IMG/VR virus record: IMGVR_UViG_3300027791_003652
Span: 1 to 31,310 of that record
Source: a virus
Strand: one strand, 5' to 3'
Length of the DNA stretch: 31,310 nt
The translations under genes were made by a program, and so were the position numbers. Positions 1 to 6,509 of the stretch are shown here, piece by piece. The notes beneath the pieces are model-generated. The model did not search any database. It worked only from the letters and a program-made list of their open reading frames with translations, and was not told the DNA's origin. The first letter of the stretch is position 1. Each line of letters opens with the position of its first letter.

Positions 1-2
1 AT

Positions 3-716
3 TATATAGATTCAGTCTCTGATAGTACAGTCGAACAACCAAATGTAAATTGGGATTTAGACTTCAAAATAAATGAAGACTATAAATTGACACCAAATCA
101 GGTAGATTTTTTAGTTAAAGCCTTAAATCAAGATACCCGAATGTGTATGGTCGACGGTCCAGCAGGTACAGCAAAAACATATCTGGCTGTATTAACAGCA
201 TTAAAAATGCTAAATAGAAAACAAATAGATAATATAATTTATATTAGGTCTATTGTTGAAAGTGCTTCTAGAAGTATGGGTGCGTTACCAGGTGAGTTAG
301 AAGAAAAATTTGCTCCATGGTCAATGCCTTTGATTGATAAACTTGAAGAAATAACAACTGCAGGGGCTGGTGGTAATCTAATGAATAAAGGTTATATTAA
401 GTGTATACCGGTTAACTTTACAAGAGGTCTTACATTTAAAAATGCTTGCGTTATTATTGATGAAGCGCAAAATATGACAAATTCCGAACTAACTACTATT
501 TTAACACGTTTTGGTGAGGATAGTAAATATCTAGTGGTTGGAGATACACAGCAAGCTGATATCGGTGTAAAAAGTGGGTTTAAAAGCATATTAAAAGCTT
601 TTAATGACCCGGTATGTGAAGATGAAGGTATATCGACGTTTAAATTTGATGAAGAAGATATTGTTAGAAGTAAAATTTTAAGATTTATCGTCGGAAGACT
701 CAACACTATCCAATAA
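3..716 (+). CDS. phoH: PhoH-like P-loop ATPase (5' end outside window)
   Basis: PhoH-family nucleotide-binding protein, common in marine T4-like phages; its role there is unsettled, with RNA-associated ATPase/helicase activity or phosphate-stress response proposed. The reading frame is open back to the first bases of the window, so the true start lies upstream; the TTG at 87 is only the first start-like codon and is not convincing. The Walker A motif GPAGTAKT is encoded at 156-179. The Walker B segment (VIIDEAQN) lies near residues 123-130 counted from the TTG, followed by a T-x-GD-x-QQ segment typical of PhoH. About 237 residues are visible, close to the usual phage PhoH length. The 3' end overlaps the converging 89-residue gene by 39 bp, and a strong terminator follows the stop. 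Family assignment is firm; biological role is not. Confidence 0.93.
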   Translation, partial: YIDSVSDSTVEQPNVNWDLDFKINEDYKLTPNQVDFLVKALNQDTRMCMVDGPAGTAKTYLAVLTALKMLNRKQIDNIIYIRSIVESASRSMGALPGELEEKFAPWSMPLIDKLEEITTAGAGGNLMNKGYIKCIPVNFTRGLTFKNACVIIDEAQNMTNSELTTILTRFGEDSKYLVVGDTQQADIGVKSGFKSILKAFNDPVCEDEGISTFKFDEEDIVRSKILRFIVGRLNTIQ

Positions 717-947
717 TTCTTTCATAGCTTGAGCAAGACCTACCTGTTGTAAATTAATATTAGGTAGGTCTTTTTTTTGTCCCTGTTCTTGAGGTTGAGA
801 TACCTCTACCATCTTACTAAACACATCCTGTTCTAGTTTAACTTGTTGTGGGTCACGTTCTCTAGTAGAAGGTATACCGCTAGATATACCAGTTTGTATA
901 ACAGGGTTTTTGTTTACATTATTTTGATAAACGTCCCCTATATCCAT
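678..947 (-). CDS. Hypothetical protein, 89 aa
   Basis: Small acidic/polar protein of unknown function, rich in Gln, Ser and Asp, with no membrane segment or recognisable motif. The N-terminal half is probably disordered (residues about 1-60, with Q- and E-rich stretches); a short amphipathic helix may form near the C-terminus (AQAMKELLDSV). It starts 2 bp after the stop of the queD-like gene, so the two are probably co-transcribed. Its 3' end overlaps the phoH 3' end by 39 bp, and residues around 58-72 (DLPNINLQQVGL) are encoded by the phoH terminator hairpin. Its reality rests on the open frame, the tight spacing to queD and an ATG start; a spurious frame is possible but less likely. Confidence 0.6.
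   Translation of the reverse strand: MDIGDVYQNNVNKNPVIQTGISSGIPSTRERDPQQVKLEQDVFSKMVEVSQPQEQGQKKDLPNINLQQVGLAQAMKELLDSVESSDDKS
735..778 (+). terminator. Intrinsic terminator of phoH
   Basis: A perfect 11-bp inverted repeat, AAGACCTACCT (735-745) and AGGTAGGTCTT (762-772), encloses a 16-nt AT-rich loop. It runs into an uninterrupted T tract (771-778) on the plus strand, 19 bp after the phoH stop. On the minus strand no U tract follows the hairpin, so it should stop only plus-strand transcription. It lies wholly inside the coding region of the opposing 89-residue gene. Confidence 0.9.
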
Positions 948-949
948 TA

Positions 950-1603
950 CTAGTTACCCCATGAAGTACCAGCGAACGGGTTACCAATACCTTTTGATGT
1001 TTGGTTATATAGAGGAGGTGTTTTCGGACCTTGATCTTCTACCGGTTCATTTCTAACTTCATCATTAATAATAGCTGAGGCTTCTATTTCCTGTTCTTTT
1101 AGTTCATGGAGACTTTTAGCAGTATCTACATTTTGAAGATGGCCTTCATCTTTAATTGTATTCAATAATTCTTCATATATAGCACTATTACCTTCATGCT
1201 CCCAAACTTCTACTTTAATAACTCTTACACGGTTATTAGTTTGTTCGGTTACAAGCTTATTTGCATTTTCATATACCCATTCAGCAGTTCTTTCAATACC
1301 AACACCTTTATCAGCAATACGTAAATCAATCATACCCTTTTCAGACATTAACTTAAATGTATCTAACTCTGGATCATCAGCAGCTACTACAGTTGTATGG
1401 TCATATTGCTTCTCTAAAAGATTTTTAATCTCTTTACAACCACCAAAATCATAAATCCAATTCTTTTGATCTAATTCATCTGCTGTAAACCATAACTTAC
1501 ATTGTAATCTATAGCCATGAATTAATTTACAATGACTGTCTGCTCTCCACTGACGAAAGGCTGTACTACCCATCGGTATAATTTTTGTTGATACATATCT
1601 CAT
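950..1603 (-). CDS. queD: QueD/PTPS-like 6-carboxytetrahydropterin synthase
   Basis: Member of the 6-pyruvoyl-tetrahydropterin synthase/QueD family, which converts dihydroneopterin triphosphate to 6-carboxytetrahydropterin, the second step toward 7-deazaguanines (queuosine, preQ0, deazaguanine DNA bases). Visible are the catalytic-Cys region (H24-C25-K-L-I-H29-G-Y31), the D68-H69 pair and the late V-x-V-W-E segment (about residues 151-155). The usual zinc motif HGH is HGY here, and the first zinc His is not clearly placed, so zinc binding may be altered. From about residue 165 there is a roughly 50-residue charged, proline-containing tail ending in NPFAGTSWGN that normal QueD proteins (about 120-140 aa) lack. 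FolE2, encoded nearby at 2919-3971, would make its substrate. A specialised paralog is possible. Confidence 0.75.
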   Translation of the reverse strand: MRYVSTKIIPMGSTAFRQWRADSHCKLIHGYRLQCKLWFTADELDQKNWIYDFGGCKEIKNLLEKQYDHTTVVAADDPELDTFKLMSEKGMIDLRIADKGVGIERTAEWVYENANKLVTEQTNNRVRVIKVEVWEHEGNSAIYEELLNTIKDEGHLQNVDTAKSLHELKEQEIEASAIINDEVRNEPVEDQGPKTPPLYNQTSKGIGNPFAGTSWGN

Positions 1604-1608
1604 ACTAT

Positions 1609-1637
1609 TATTATGATAACAATTTAATGAAAATCAA
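1609..1637 (-). promoter_or_regulatory. Candidate promoter of the queD-like gene
   Basis: On the minus strand, TTGATT (1637-1632) is followed by a 17-nt spacer and ATAATA (1614-1609), then only 5 nt to the ATG at 1603. This is a plausible sigma70-type promoter with an almost leaderless start. The 112-bp region 1604-1715 holds nothing else clear apart from a weak 6-bp TCAACT/AGTTGA inverted repeat followed by TTTT on the minus strand, which might act as a poor terminator for the upstream gene. Confidence 0.4.
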
Positions 1638-1715
1638 CTTTTTTTTAAAATAATAGTTGACTCTAGAAAAAAAAATTTTATAATATCTTTAGATAAGAGA
1701 GAAGGGACGAGATAA

Positions 1716-2885
1716 TCATCTATATCTTTTTATAATATCCTCAAAATTTTCTTCACTTGAATCTAAAGGTAATTCTTCTTGAGTAGGTTGCTGTAATTGA
1801 TTTGCAAATCTGTATTGATTAACATTATTCTTATCTTTTAAAGTCATCATACCAGTTTCTTGATCTATATCTTGCAAAATATATGCTGCTCCACTAGTAC
1901 CTTTAACTTCTTTACCTATTTGATCTCTAAATCTGTTAGCTTGTCTAATCATTTCTGATCTTTGTTCTTCTAAAGATCTACCAGCTTGTGATGCTGCAAC
2001 TTTTAATTTATCCATTACATTTCTAGGACTTAATTTTGGACTTCTTTTAGAACCTGGTTGTCTTTGCTGGCTTTTCATACCTTCAGGTATATTATCAAAA
2101 AGAATTTTATGTACTTTTGGATCTTTTGTTTGACTTTGTGATTTAATATATTTTATAAAGGAATTAACTTCATTAGGATGCTTTTTAAATATTGGTGTTA
2201 ACTTATTTGTAGCTAAAGTTACTATTTCAACATCAGTTGGTTTACCATAATTATCATCTTGTAATAAAAATTTTATATAGATATCTTTATCTGTTTTATT
2301 TTTTGGATCTGTAAAAAATTTACCAATTTCTGGAGCTGATTGACTTGTACCATCTATAAAAGTTTTTTCTGTTTGTTGAGCTATTTCTTTTTTAGCCGCT
2401 TCTTTACCTGCTTCAATATCAACACCTTTTATTGCAGCATCAACCTTTTTCATACCGTTTTTATAATCTGCGTCTTCAATTGAAGTTAACTGTTCACCTC
2501 TAGCTAATTTATCATATGCATTCTTAAATTTAAGATCACCCATATAAACTTTTTTCAATTCTGGGCTCATTTCAGATTTTCCTTGTATACCACCACCTTT
2601 TAATTCTTGTTGTTGTTTTTTTGCTTTTAATTCTTCTTGCTTTGCTAAAGCTTCTTGTTTTCTAGCTTCTGCACTTCTCATTCTATACCCTCTAGTACCA
2701 GGAATAGCTGCAGCAGCTCTATTTAAAAAACTACCTACACCAGAACTAACAGGTCCTGGAGAAGATGGTCCTCTAATTTCGTTAATAACTTTTTGAAATT
2801 TTGTTTTATTAAATCTTTCTAATTTAATAGCTTTTTCAGGAAAAAATTTTTTTTCAACTTTCTCAAATAATTCTTTATCGGTCAT
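1716..2885 (-). CDS. Hypothetical Lys/Gln-rich protein, 389 aa
   Basis: Not recognised. Residues about 60-100 are a low-complexity basic Ala/Lys/Gln-rich stretch likely to form a coiled coil, preceded by a Pro/Gly/Ser linker (about 40-55) and followed by mixed helical sequence. A second basic linker lies near 275-290, and the C-terminal end is acidic. There is no signal peptide or membrane segment. The N-terminus MTDKELFEKVEKK has an L-F-E near residue 8, like other candidate head-targeted proteins here. A TAAATA box lies exactly 5 nt upstream of the ATG, which favours late expression and a virion or assembly role. It is divergent from folE2 and shares a 33-bp intergenic region with it. Function is inferred only from context. 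Confidence 0.7.
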   Translation of the reverse strand: MTDKELFEKVEKKFFPEKAIKLERFNKTKFQKVINEIRGPSSPGPVSSGVGSFLNRAAAAIPGTRGYRMRSAEARKQEALAKQEELKAKKQQQELKGGGIQGKSEMSPELKKVYMGDLKFKNAYDKLARGEQLTSIEDADYKNGMKKVDAAIKGVDIEAGKEAAKKEIAQQTEKTFIDGTSQSAPEIGKFFTDPKNKTDKDIYIKFLLQDDNYGKPTDVEIVTLATNKLTPIFKKHPNEVNSFIKYIKSQSQTKDPKVHKILFDNIPEGMKSQQRQPGSKRSPKLSPRNVMDKLKVAASQAGRSLEEQRSEMIRQANRFRDQIGKEVKGTSGAAYILQDIDQETGMMTLKDKNNVNQYRFANQLQQPTQEELPLDSSEENFEDIIKRYR

Positions 2886-2912
2886 TGAAATATTTAATCT
2901 ATACGGTATAAT
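2885..2912 (+). promoter_or_regulatory. Near-consensus sigma70-like promoter of folE2
   Basis: TTGAAA (2885-2890), a 16-nt spacer and a perfect TATAAT (2907-2912). The folE2 ATG begins 6 nt later at 2919, so transcription should start at or next to the initiation codon. No Shine-Dalgarno sequence is present. The -35 box overlaps the start of the divergent minus-strand gene and the spacer overlaps that gene's late box, so the two promoters physically compete. This suggests early host-polymerase expression of folE2. Confidence 0.7.
2891..2896 (-). promoter_or_regulatory. T4-type late promoter box, N5-ATG
   Basis: TAAATA on the minus strand, preceded by AT, followed by 5 nt (TTTCA) and the ATG of the 1716-2885 gene. 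It matches the T4 late-promoter core and the spacing used at other genes in the window. Confidence 0.55.
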
Positions 2913-2918
2913 AGATAT

Positions 2919-3971
2919 ATGTCCGATAAAAATAATAATTATGAGTGGTTAGGTGATGATGTAAGTGAAAGTGAACTTACTGGTGAAAAAGATATTATTG
3001 CAAAAGAATTAATGGGTGAAGAATATAGTAAGGGTTATTTTCCACCTATTAGAGTTTATGATAATAAGGTTAAAGCTGATAGAAAATATATTTCATCGCT
3101 ACCTGACCTACAGAATGGACCATCAAGTTTAATTCAAGGGGCTGCAGTACCTATTCAACAAGTAGGTATACATAATTTTAAGTTACCTCTAACATATAAG
3201 AAGAGAGATGGTAAGACCATTAATCTTGAAACTAGTGTAACTGGTAGTGTTAGTTTAGAAGCTCATAAGAAAGGCATTAATATGTCTCGTATAATGAGAA
3301 GTTTTTATGACCATAAGGATGATATTTTTAGTATTAATAATATTAAAGATGTATTAGAGTCGTATAGAGAGAATCTTAAATGCTTCGACTCAAGAATTAT
3401 GCTTAAAATTTCATATCCTATTAAGCAAACTAGTTTACGTAGTGGGTTAGAAGGTTATCAATATTATGATGTAGTATTTGAAGGTGATGTAACTAAGGAT
3501 GGAGAATTTAAGAAGTATATTCACTTTGACTTTGTATATTCATCTGCATGTCCTTGTAGCTTTGAATTGAGTGAGCATGCTGAGAAGTATCGTAACCGTG
3601 CTACTGTACCTCATAGTCAACGAAGTGTTGCAAGAGTTAGTGTTAAGTTTGACGATATGTTATGGGTAGAAGATATACAAGAGTTATGCTTAGCTGCTTT
3701 ACAAACTGAGACTCAAGTTATGGTTAAGAGAGAAGATGAGCAAGCGTTTGCTGAACTAAATGGTTCTAATCTAAAGTTTGTTGAAGATGCGGTACGTTTA
3801 ATGTATGAAAAGCTTAGTAGTGAGTCTCGTATTAAAGACTTTAAGATTGTAGCATCTCATAATGAAAGTCTACATAGTCATAATGCTATATCAGTTATAG
3901 TTAAAGGTGTTGAAGGAGGATTTTCAGCAGGTGTTGCAAGAGATGTATTTGAAACTACTGGTTTAAGATAA
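2919..3971 (+). CDS. folE2: GTP cyclohydrolase FolE2 (type IB)
   Basis: GTP cyclohydrolase IB (FolE2/MptA family, COG1469), which converts GTP to 7,8-dihydroneopterin triphosphate, the shared precursor of folate and 7-deazaguanines. Family marks are the GIHNFKLPL segment (83-91), KGINMSR (118-124), the active-site S-A-C211-P-C213-S motif, PHSQRS (231-236) and the C-terminal N-E316-S-L-H319-S-H321 metal/substrate motif. At 350 aa it is longer than typical bacterial forms because of an acidic N-terminal extension of about 70 residues. The ATG at 2919 fits the promoter 6 nt upstream. With the queD-like gene it provides the first two steps toward 6-carboxytetrahydropterin. The later genes (queE, queC, queF or transglycosylase) are not in the window. 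Confidence 0.9.
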   Translation: MSDKNNNYEWLGDDVSESELTGEKDIIAKELMGEEYSKGYFPPIRVYDNKVKADRKYISSLPDLQNGPSSLIQGAAVPIQQVGIHNFKLPLTYKKRDGKTINLETSVTGSVSLEAHKKGINMSRIMRSFYDHKDDIFSINNIKDVLESYRENLKCFDSRIMLKISYPIKQTSLRSGLEGYQYYDVVFEGDVTKDGEFKKYIHFDFVYSSACPCSFELSEHAEKYRNRATVPHSQRSVARVSVKFDDMLWVEDIQELCLAALQTETQVMVKREDEQAFAELNGSNLKFVEDAVRLMYEKLSSESRIKDFKIVASHNESLHSHNAISVIVKGVEGGFSAGVARDVFETTGLR

Positions 3972-4403
3972 TTAATCTAAATTACCTTCTTTACTTACAT
4001 CGATCACACCACCAAGTTGTTCAATAAACTCTTTACCTACGAGTATCTTATATTCATTATCTTCTCTTGAACCTATAGAGAATTTAGTATTAGAATAGGT
4101 CTTACCACCGATTTCAATATCAAATTCAACAACAGGACGGTTATCAATAGTAGGCTCTCCATCTGGACCTGAACCTACATTTATATCGATATATTCTTTA
4201 ATAGGTTTAGTTAAGGTTTTATTATTAACTGTTTCAAAAGTTACCTGTTCTCTATTGTCTTGAATATTAATACCATGCAAGACATTATAAGCCCCGTTGC
4301 CGCTATCAATCTTAGCTTCAACGGGACCCAATTCTTTAAATGTTATAGTTTCTATCAAACCGAGAGGTTTATTAGACTCAAAGAATTTTTTAAAAGTAAT
4401 CAC
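3972..4403 (-). CDS. Retropepsin-like (RimK-associated/Zn_protease-type) domain protein
   Basis: Resembles the small retropepsin-like family (PF05618, annotated as ATP-dependent zinc protease). The pattern is G-L-I-E-x-I-T-F near the start, then A-K-I-D-S-G with the putative catalytic Asp in D-S-G (about residues 32-35), a V-L-H-G-I-x-I segment, and a late I-L-V-G-K-E-F segment. The N-terminus MITFKKFFES closely resembles the capsid-targeting peptide of T4 internal proteins, with a possible cleavage after F-F-E (residue 9). The start is taken as GTG at 4403: the nearby ATG is followed directly by a stop, and the TAAATA box lies exactly 5 nt upstream of the GTG. It abuts folE2 end to end. Protease activity is inferred, and peptide cleavage by a packaged enzyme is only a possibility. 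Confidence 0.6.
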   Translation of the reverse strand: MITFKKFFESNKPLGLIETITFKELGPVEAKIDSGNGAYNVLHGINIQDNREQVTFETVNNKTLTKPIKEYIDINVGSGPDGEPTIDNRPVVEFDIEIGGKTYSNTKFSIGSREDNEYKILVGKEFIEQLGGVIDVSKEGNLD

Positions 4404-4408
4404 ATTAT

Positions 4409-4414
4409 TATTTA
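4409..4414 (-). promoter_or_regulatory. Late box fused to the stop codon of the H1-like gene
   Basis: TAAATA, whose first three bases are the TAA stop of the 4412-4600 gene, followed by 5 nt (ATAAT) and the GTG start of the retropepsin-like gene. Confidence 0.6.
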
Positions 4415-4600
4415 TGCTTTATCAGCATTCTTTACATCTTGTATATCTTTTCTAATAGCTTTTGTTAGTTTAGCTATTTCTAATAATGCTTTTCTTGCTC
4501 TTGTACCTGCAGCAGCAACACCCTTTTCATTAAATTTTTGAATTTCTTCATCAAAAGAATTAAACTGCTCAGTTATATTTTTAATATTTTCTTCATTCAT
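4412..4600 (-). CDS. Histone H1-like (Hc1-type) DNA-binding protein, 62 aa
   Basis: Short, helical, Lys/Ala-rich protein whose centre and C-terminus (F-N-E-K-G, A-A-G-T-R-A-R-K-A-L-L-E-I, K-A-I-R-K-D-I-Q) follow the pattern of bacterial histone H1-like Hc1 proteins (PF07432), where the A-G-T-R-x-R-K core is characteristic. Such proteins bind DNA non-specifically and compact it. The N-terminus is acidic and has I-T-E at residues 9-11, a possible prohead-protease site. If so, it would be packaged with the phage DNA. It starts after a TAAATA box (N7), and its own stop codon forms the next late box. The family call is from the motif only; the length matches the family. Confidence 0.7.
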   Translation of the reverse strand: MNEENIKNITEQFNSFDEEIQKFNEKGVAAAGTRARKALLEIAKLTKAIRKDIQDVKNADKA

Positions 4601-4607
4601 AATAATC

Positions 4608-4613
4608 TATTTA
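4608..4613 (-). promoter_or_regulatory. Late box fused to the cassette's last stop codon
   Basis: TAAATA whose first three bases are the TAA stop of the 4611-5360 gene, followed by 7 nt (GATTATT) and the ATG of the H1-like gene. It marks the downstream edge of the glycan/radical SAM cassette. Confidence 0.5.
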
Positions 4614-5360
4614 ACCATTATAGTTAAAAATACCATACCACGAGTTTCTATAATCTCCTAAAAAACCATTTTTATACAAATAACATATATCGTAATCGGG
4701 ATTATAATTTGAAACAATATCAATTTCATAATCTTTATATAAGTTGGTAATTTCATCTAAAATAGGTATAAATACTTTTCTATTAATATTTAAGTTTGCT
4801 TTATTTAAAGTAAAGGAATTTTTTTCTTGAAATATTTTATAAAAATAACTTTTTTTAATATCATCAGTTATAATTTTTTTATGTTTTTTGGTACCACAAA
4901 AAGCCAAATTAGTTACGATTGTTATTTTTTTAAAGTTATTATTCTTTATTTTTTTATCTATAAGTTTTTTATAATCAAAAAATATATTATTTTTATATGT
5001 AATTTCTTCACCATACCAATTAATAACATGGTCTCCTAATCTAAAATAAATTACTAATTCATCATCATCTGGTAGTATTAAACTATTTAAATTATTTTTA
5101 ATATATTTATCAATTGATATTTTTAATAAAGGGCCTGAATAACCTGGTTCATATAATTTTTTTAATATATAAGGGTGTCTAAAATATATACCTAAAATAG
5201 TGTTTTTGTATTTTCCATCATACGCTAAATTTTTTCTATTTATTTTAGTATATGGGTCATAAGTTTTATTAAAATCACCAATCAATATATTAGCTACATT
5301 ATAATCTAACATATCTTCAGTAATTTTAATTTTATTATATAATTCTTCGCTTTTTTTCAT
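4611..5360 (-). CDS. Putative fucosyltransferase-like glycosyltransferase
   Basis: Probable glycosyltransferase related to the gene at 7193-8035. Both share an acidic turn followed by E-L-V-[IV]-[YH]-[FL]-R-[LC]-G-D-H and then a K-I-[TV]-I-V-T segment. Here the motif is Y-F-R-L-G-D-H at residues 105-111. An H-x-R-x-G-D motif is known from GT11-type alpha-1,2-fucosyltransferases and relatives, where the Arg contacts the nucleotide sugar; the first position is Tyr here. The start is set at the ATG at 5360, which overlaps the upstream TGA (ATGA), rather than the TTG at 5369. It is the last gene of the cassette and is very rich in Asn, Lys, Ile and Tyr, as expected from AT-rich DNA. Donor and acceptor are unknown. 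Confidence 0.5.
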   Translation of the reverse strand: MKKSEELYNKIKITEDMLDYNVANILIGDFNKTYDPYTKINRKNLAYDGKYKNTILGIYFRHPYILKKLYEPGYSGPLLKISIDKYIKNNLNSLILPDDDELVIYFRLGDHVINWYGEEITYKNNIFFDYKKLIDKKIKNNNFKKITIVTNLAFCGTKKHKKIITDDIKKSYFYKIFQEKNSFTLNKANLNINRKVFIPILDEITNLYKDYEIDIVSNYNPDYDICYLYKNGFLGDYRNSWYGIFNYNG

Positions 5361-5989
5361 TTTACCCAATTATTATCACATAGATGTATACCATAAACAT
5401 CATCATAATATTTTAAATTTTTTTTAGTTATTATTTTATCACTAATAACATCCACATCATCACCAACTGTAAAGTTTTTTGTTAAAAATGCAGGACCTGC
5501 AACTTCCATATTATCATATACATTATTATATTTCTTATTATTACCATTAGTATGTAATTTTTTAATAAGTTTTTCTAAAAATTTATTTTTTGGAGATGAA
5601 TACATAATCATAGGGTCTATATATTTTTCATATTTTTTTACTGAAAAATAATCATTTATAGCTTTTTGAGAAAAAAGACAACACTTACCTTTAGATAATA
5701 ATTTAGTAATATCCTTTTTAATTATAATATCTAAATCTAAATACAAACCACCATATTCATAAAGATAAAAATATCTAACTGCATCAACCCTATTAATATA
5801 ATGATTGTAATTTTTATATATTTTATAAAAGGATGGGTATTTATTTTTTATAAAAAAATCATTTTCATCATCTGTCCATAGTTTATAGTTCCAATCTTTA
5901 AAAAATTTTTTATTTTGTATTTTTATTTTTAAATATTTTGCTGGTAATATTTCAGTAGACCAACTTTGATGAATTGTTTTATATATCAT
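5357..5989 (-). CDS. GT32-type glycosyltransferase with DXD motif
   Basis: Glycosyltransferase of the sugar-binding-region/DXD family (PF04488, GT32; Och1- and capsule-transferase-like). The N-terminal I-Y-K-T-I-H-Q-S-W (2-10) is the typical family start, and R67-V-D-A-V-R-Y...Y-G-G-L-Y-L-D85-L-D87 is the signature with the metal/nucleotide-binding DXD. A helical C-terminal half contains a P-x-F-L-T-K segment. At 210 residues it is a compact, complete-looking version. It overlaps the deacetylase upstream by 11 bp and the next gene by an ATGA. It probably transfers a hexose in a surface glycan; the sugar is not predictable. Confidence 0.85.
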   Translation of the reverse strand: MIYKTIHQSWSTEILPAKYLKIKIQNKKFFKDWNYKLWTDDENDFFIKNKYPSFYKIYKNYNHYINRVDAVRYFYLYEYGGLYLDLDIIIKKDITKLLSKGKCCLFSQKAINDYFSVKKYEKYIDPMIMYSSPKNKFLEKLIKKLHTNGNNKKYNNVYDNMEVAGPAFLTKNFTVGDDVDVISDKIITKKNLKYYDDVYGIHLCDNNWVK

Positions 5990-6509
5990 TTATATCAATC
6001 CTTTCAGCACTGTAAAAATTTTTAAAACCTTTTAAGTTTAATATTTCTTTATAAAGAGGGGTTTCATAATTATATGGAAAACAGAAATTATCAGGTATAA
6101 AATCTAAATTTTTTATAAATTCATAATGCATTTGTTTATTATCTTCAATAATACATTCAACACAATCAGCTGTCTTCAATTTATGGTAATGGCTATGGCA
6201 ACCGATATAACAATTTGGTTTATTAAAAATTTCTTTTATTTGAGACCATTTCATATAATTAGTAAAATTACCTTTAAAAGCTTTTTTGTGAGCATTATAA
6301 GAAGTTATATAAGTATTATCTTGTTTTGTAGTTTCTTCACAAACTATACCACTACTAATAAAAAAATATTTATCGGTATTAATTTTTAACAACTCATCTA
6401 AAAATAGATATTGAGTATATAAACCATCATCGAATGTTAAAATATAATCTTCTAAATTTAAGTTTAAAAAATCTTCTTTAAACTCATGGATCATTAAAAT
6501 AGGTTTCAT
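5979..6509 (-). CDS. NodB-type polysaccharide deacetylase
   Basis: Carbohydrate esterase family 4 (NodB homology) deacetylase. Motif 1 is L-T-F-D-D-G (24-29), with the catalytic base and a metal-binding Asp. Motif 2 is H105-S-H-Y-H109, supplying two metal His ligands. A C-F-P-Y-N-Y motif follows (about 144-149), matching motif 3 with Asn where Arg/Gly is more usual. At 176 residues it is shorter than many CE4 enzymes and ends soon after motif 3, so motifs 4-5 are missing or diverged. There is no signal peptide, so it should act in the cytoplasm on a lipid- or nucleotide-linked sugar. It starts on the base after the PIG-L gene's stop. Family call firm; substrate unknown. Confidence 0.82.
   Translation of the reverse strand: MKPILMIHEFKEDFLNLNLEDYILTFDDGLYTQYLFLDELLKINTDKYFFISSGIVCEETTKQDNTYITSYNAHKKAFKGNFTNYMKWSQIKEIFNKPNCYIGCHSHYHKLKTADCVECIIEDNKQMHYEFIKNLDFIPDNFCFPYNYETPLYKEILNLKGFKNFYSAERIDINDI

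Noticed and set aside
87-89. TTG as the start codon of phoH
   Set aside because: The frame stays open to the window edge with plausible protein sequence, so the real start is probably outside the window.
392-706. 104-residue minus-strand frame within phoH
   Set aside because: Shadow of the firmly identified PhoH coding sequence.
3960-3990. Hairpin at the folE2 and retropepsin-like gene junction
   Set aside because: The AT-rich near-palindrome does not align into a stem of more than a few pairs and has no clear U tract.
4260-4541. 93-residue plus-strand open frame
   Set aside because: Antisense to two well-supported minus-strand genes, with no motif and a Phe/Ser-rich shadow composition.
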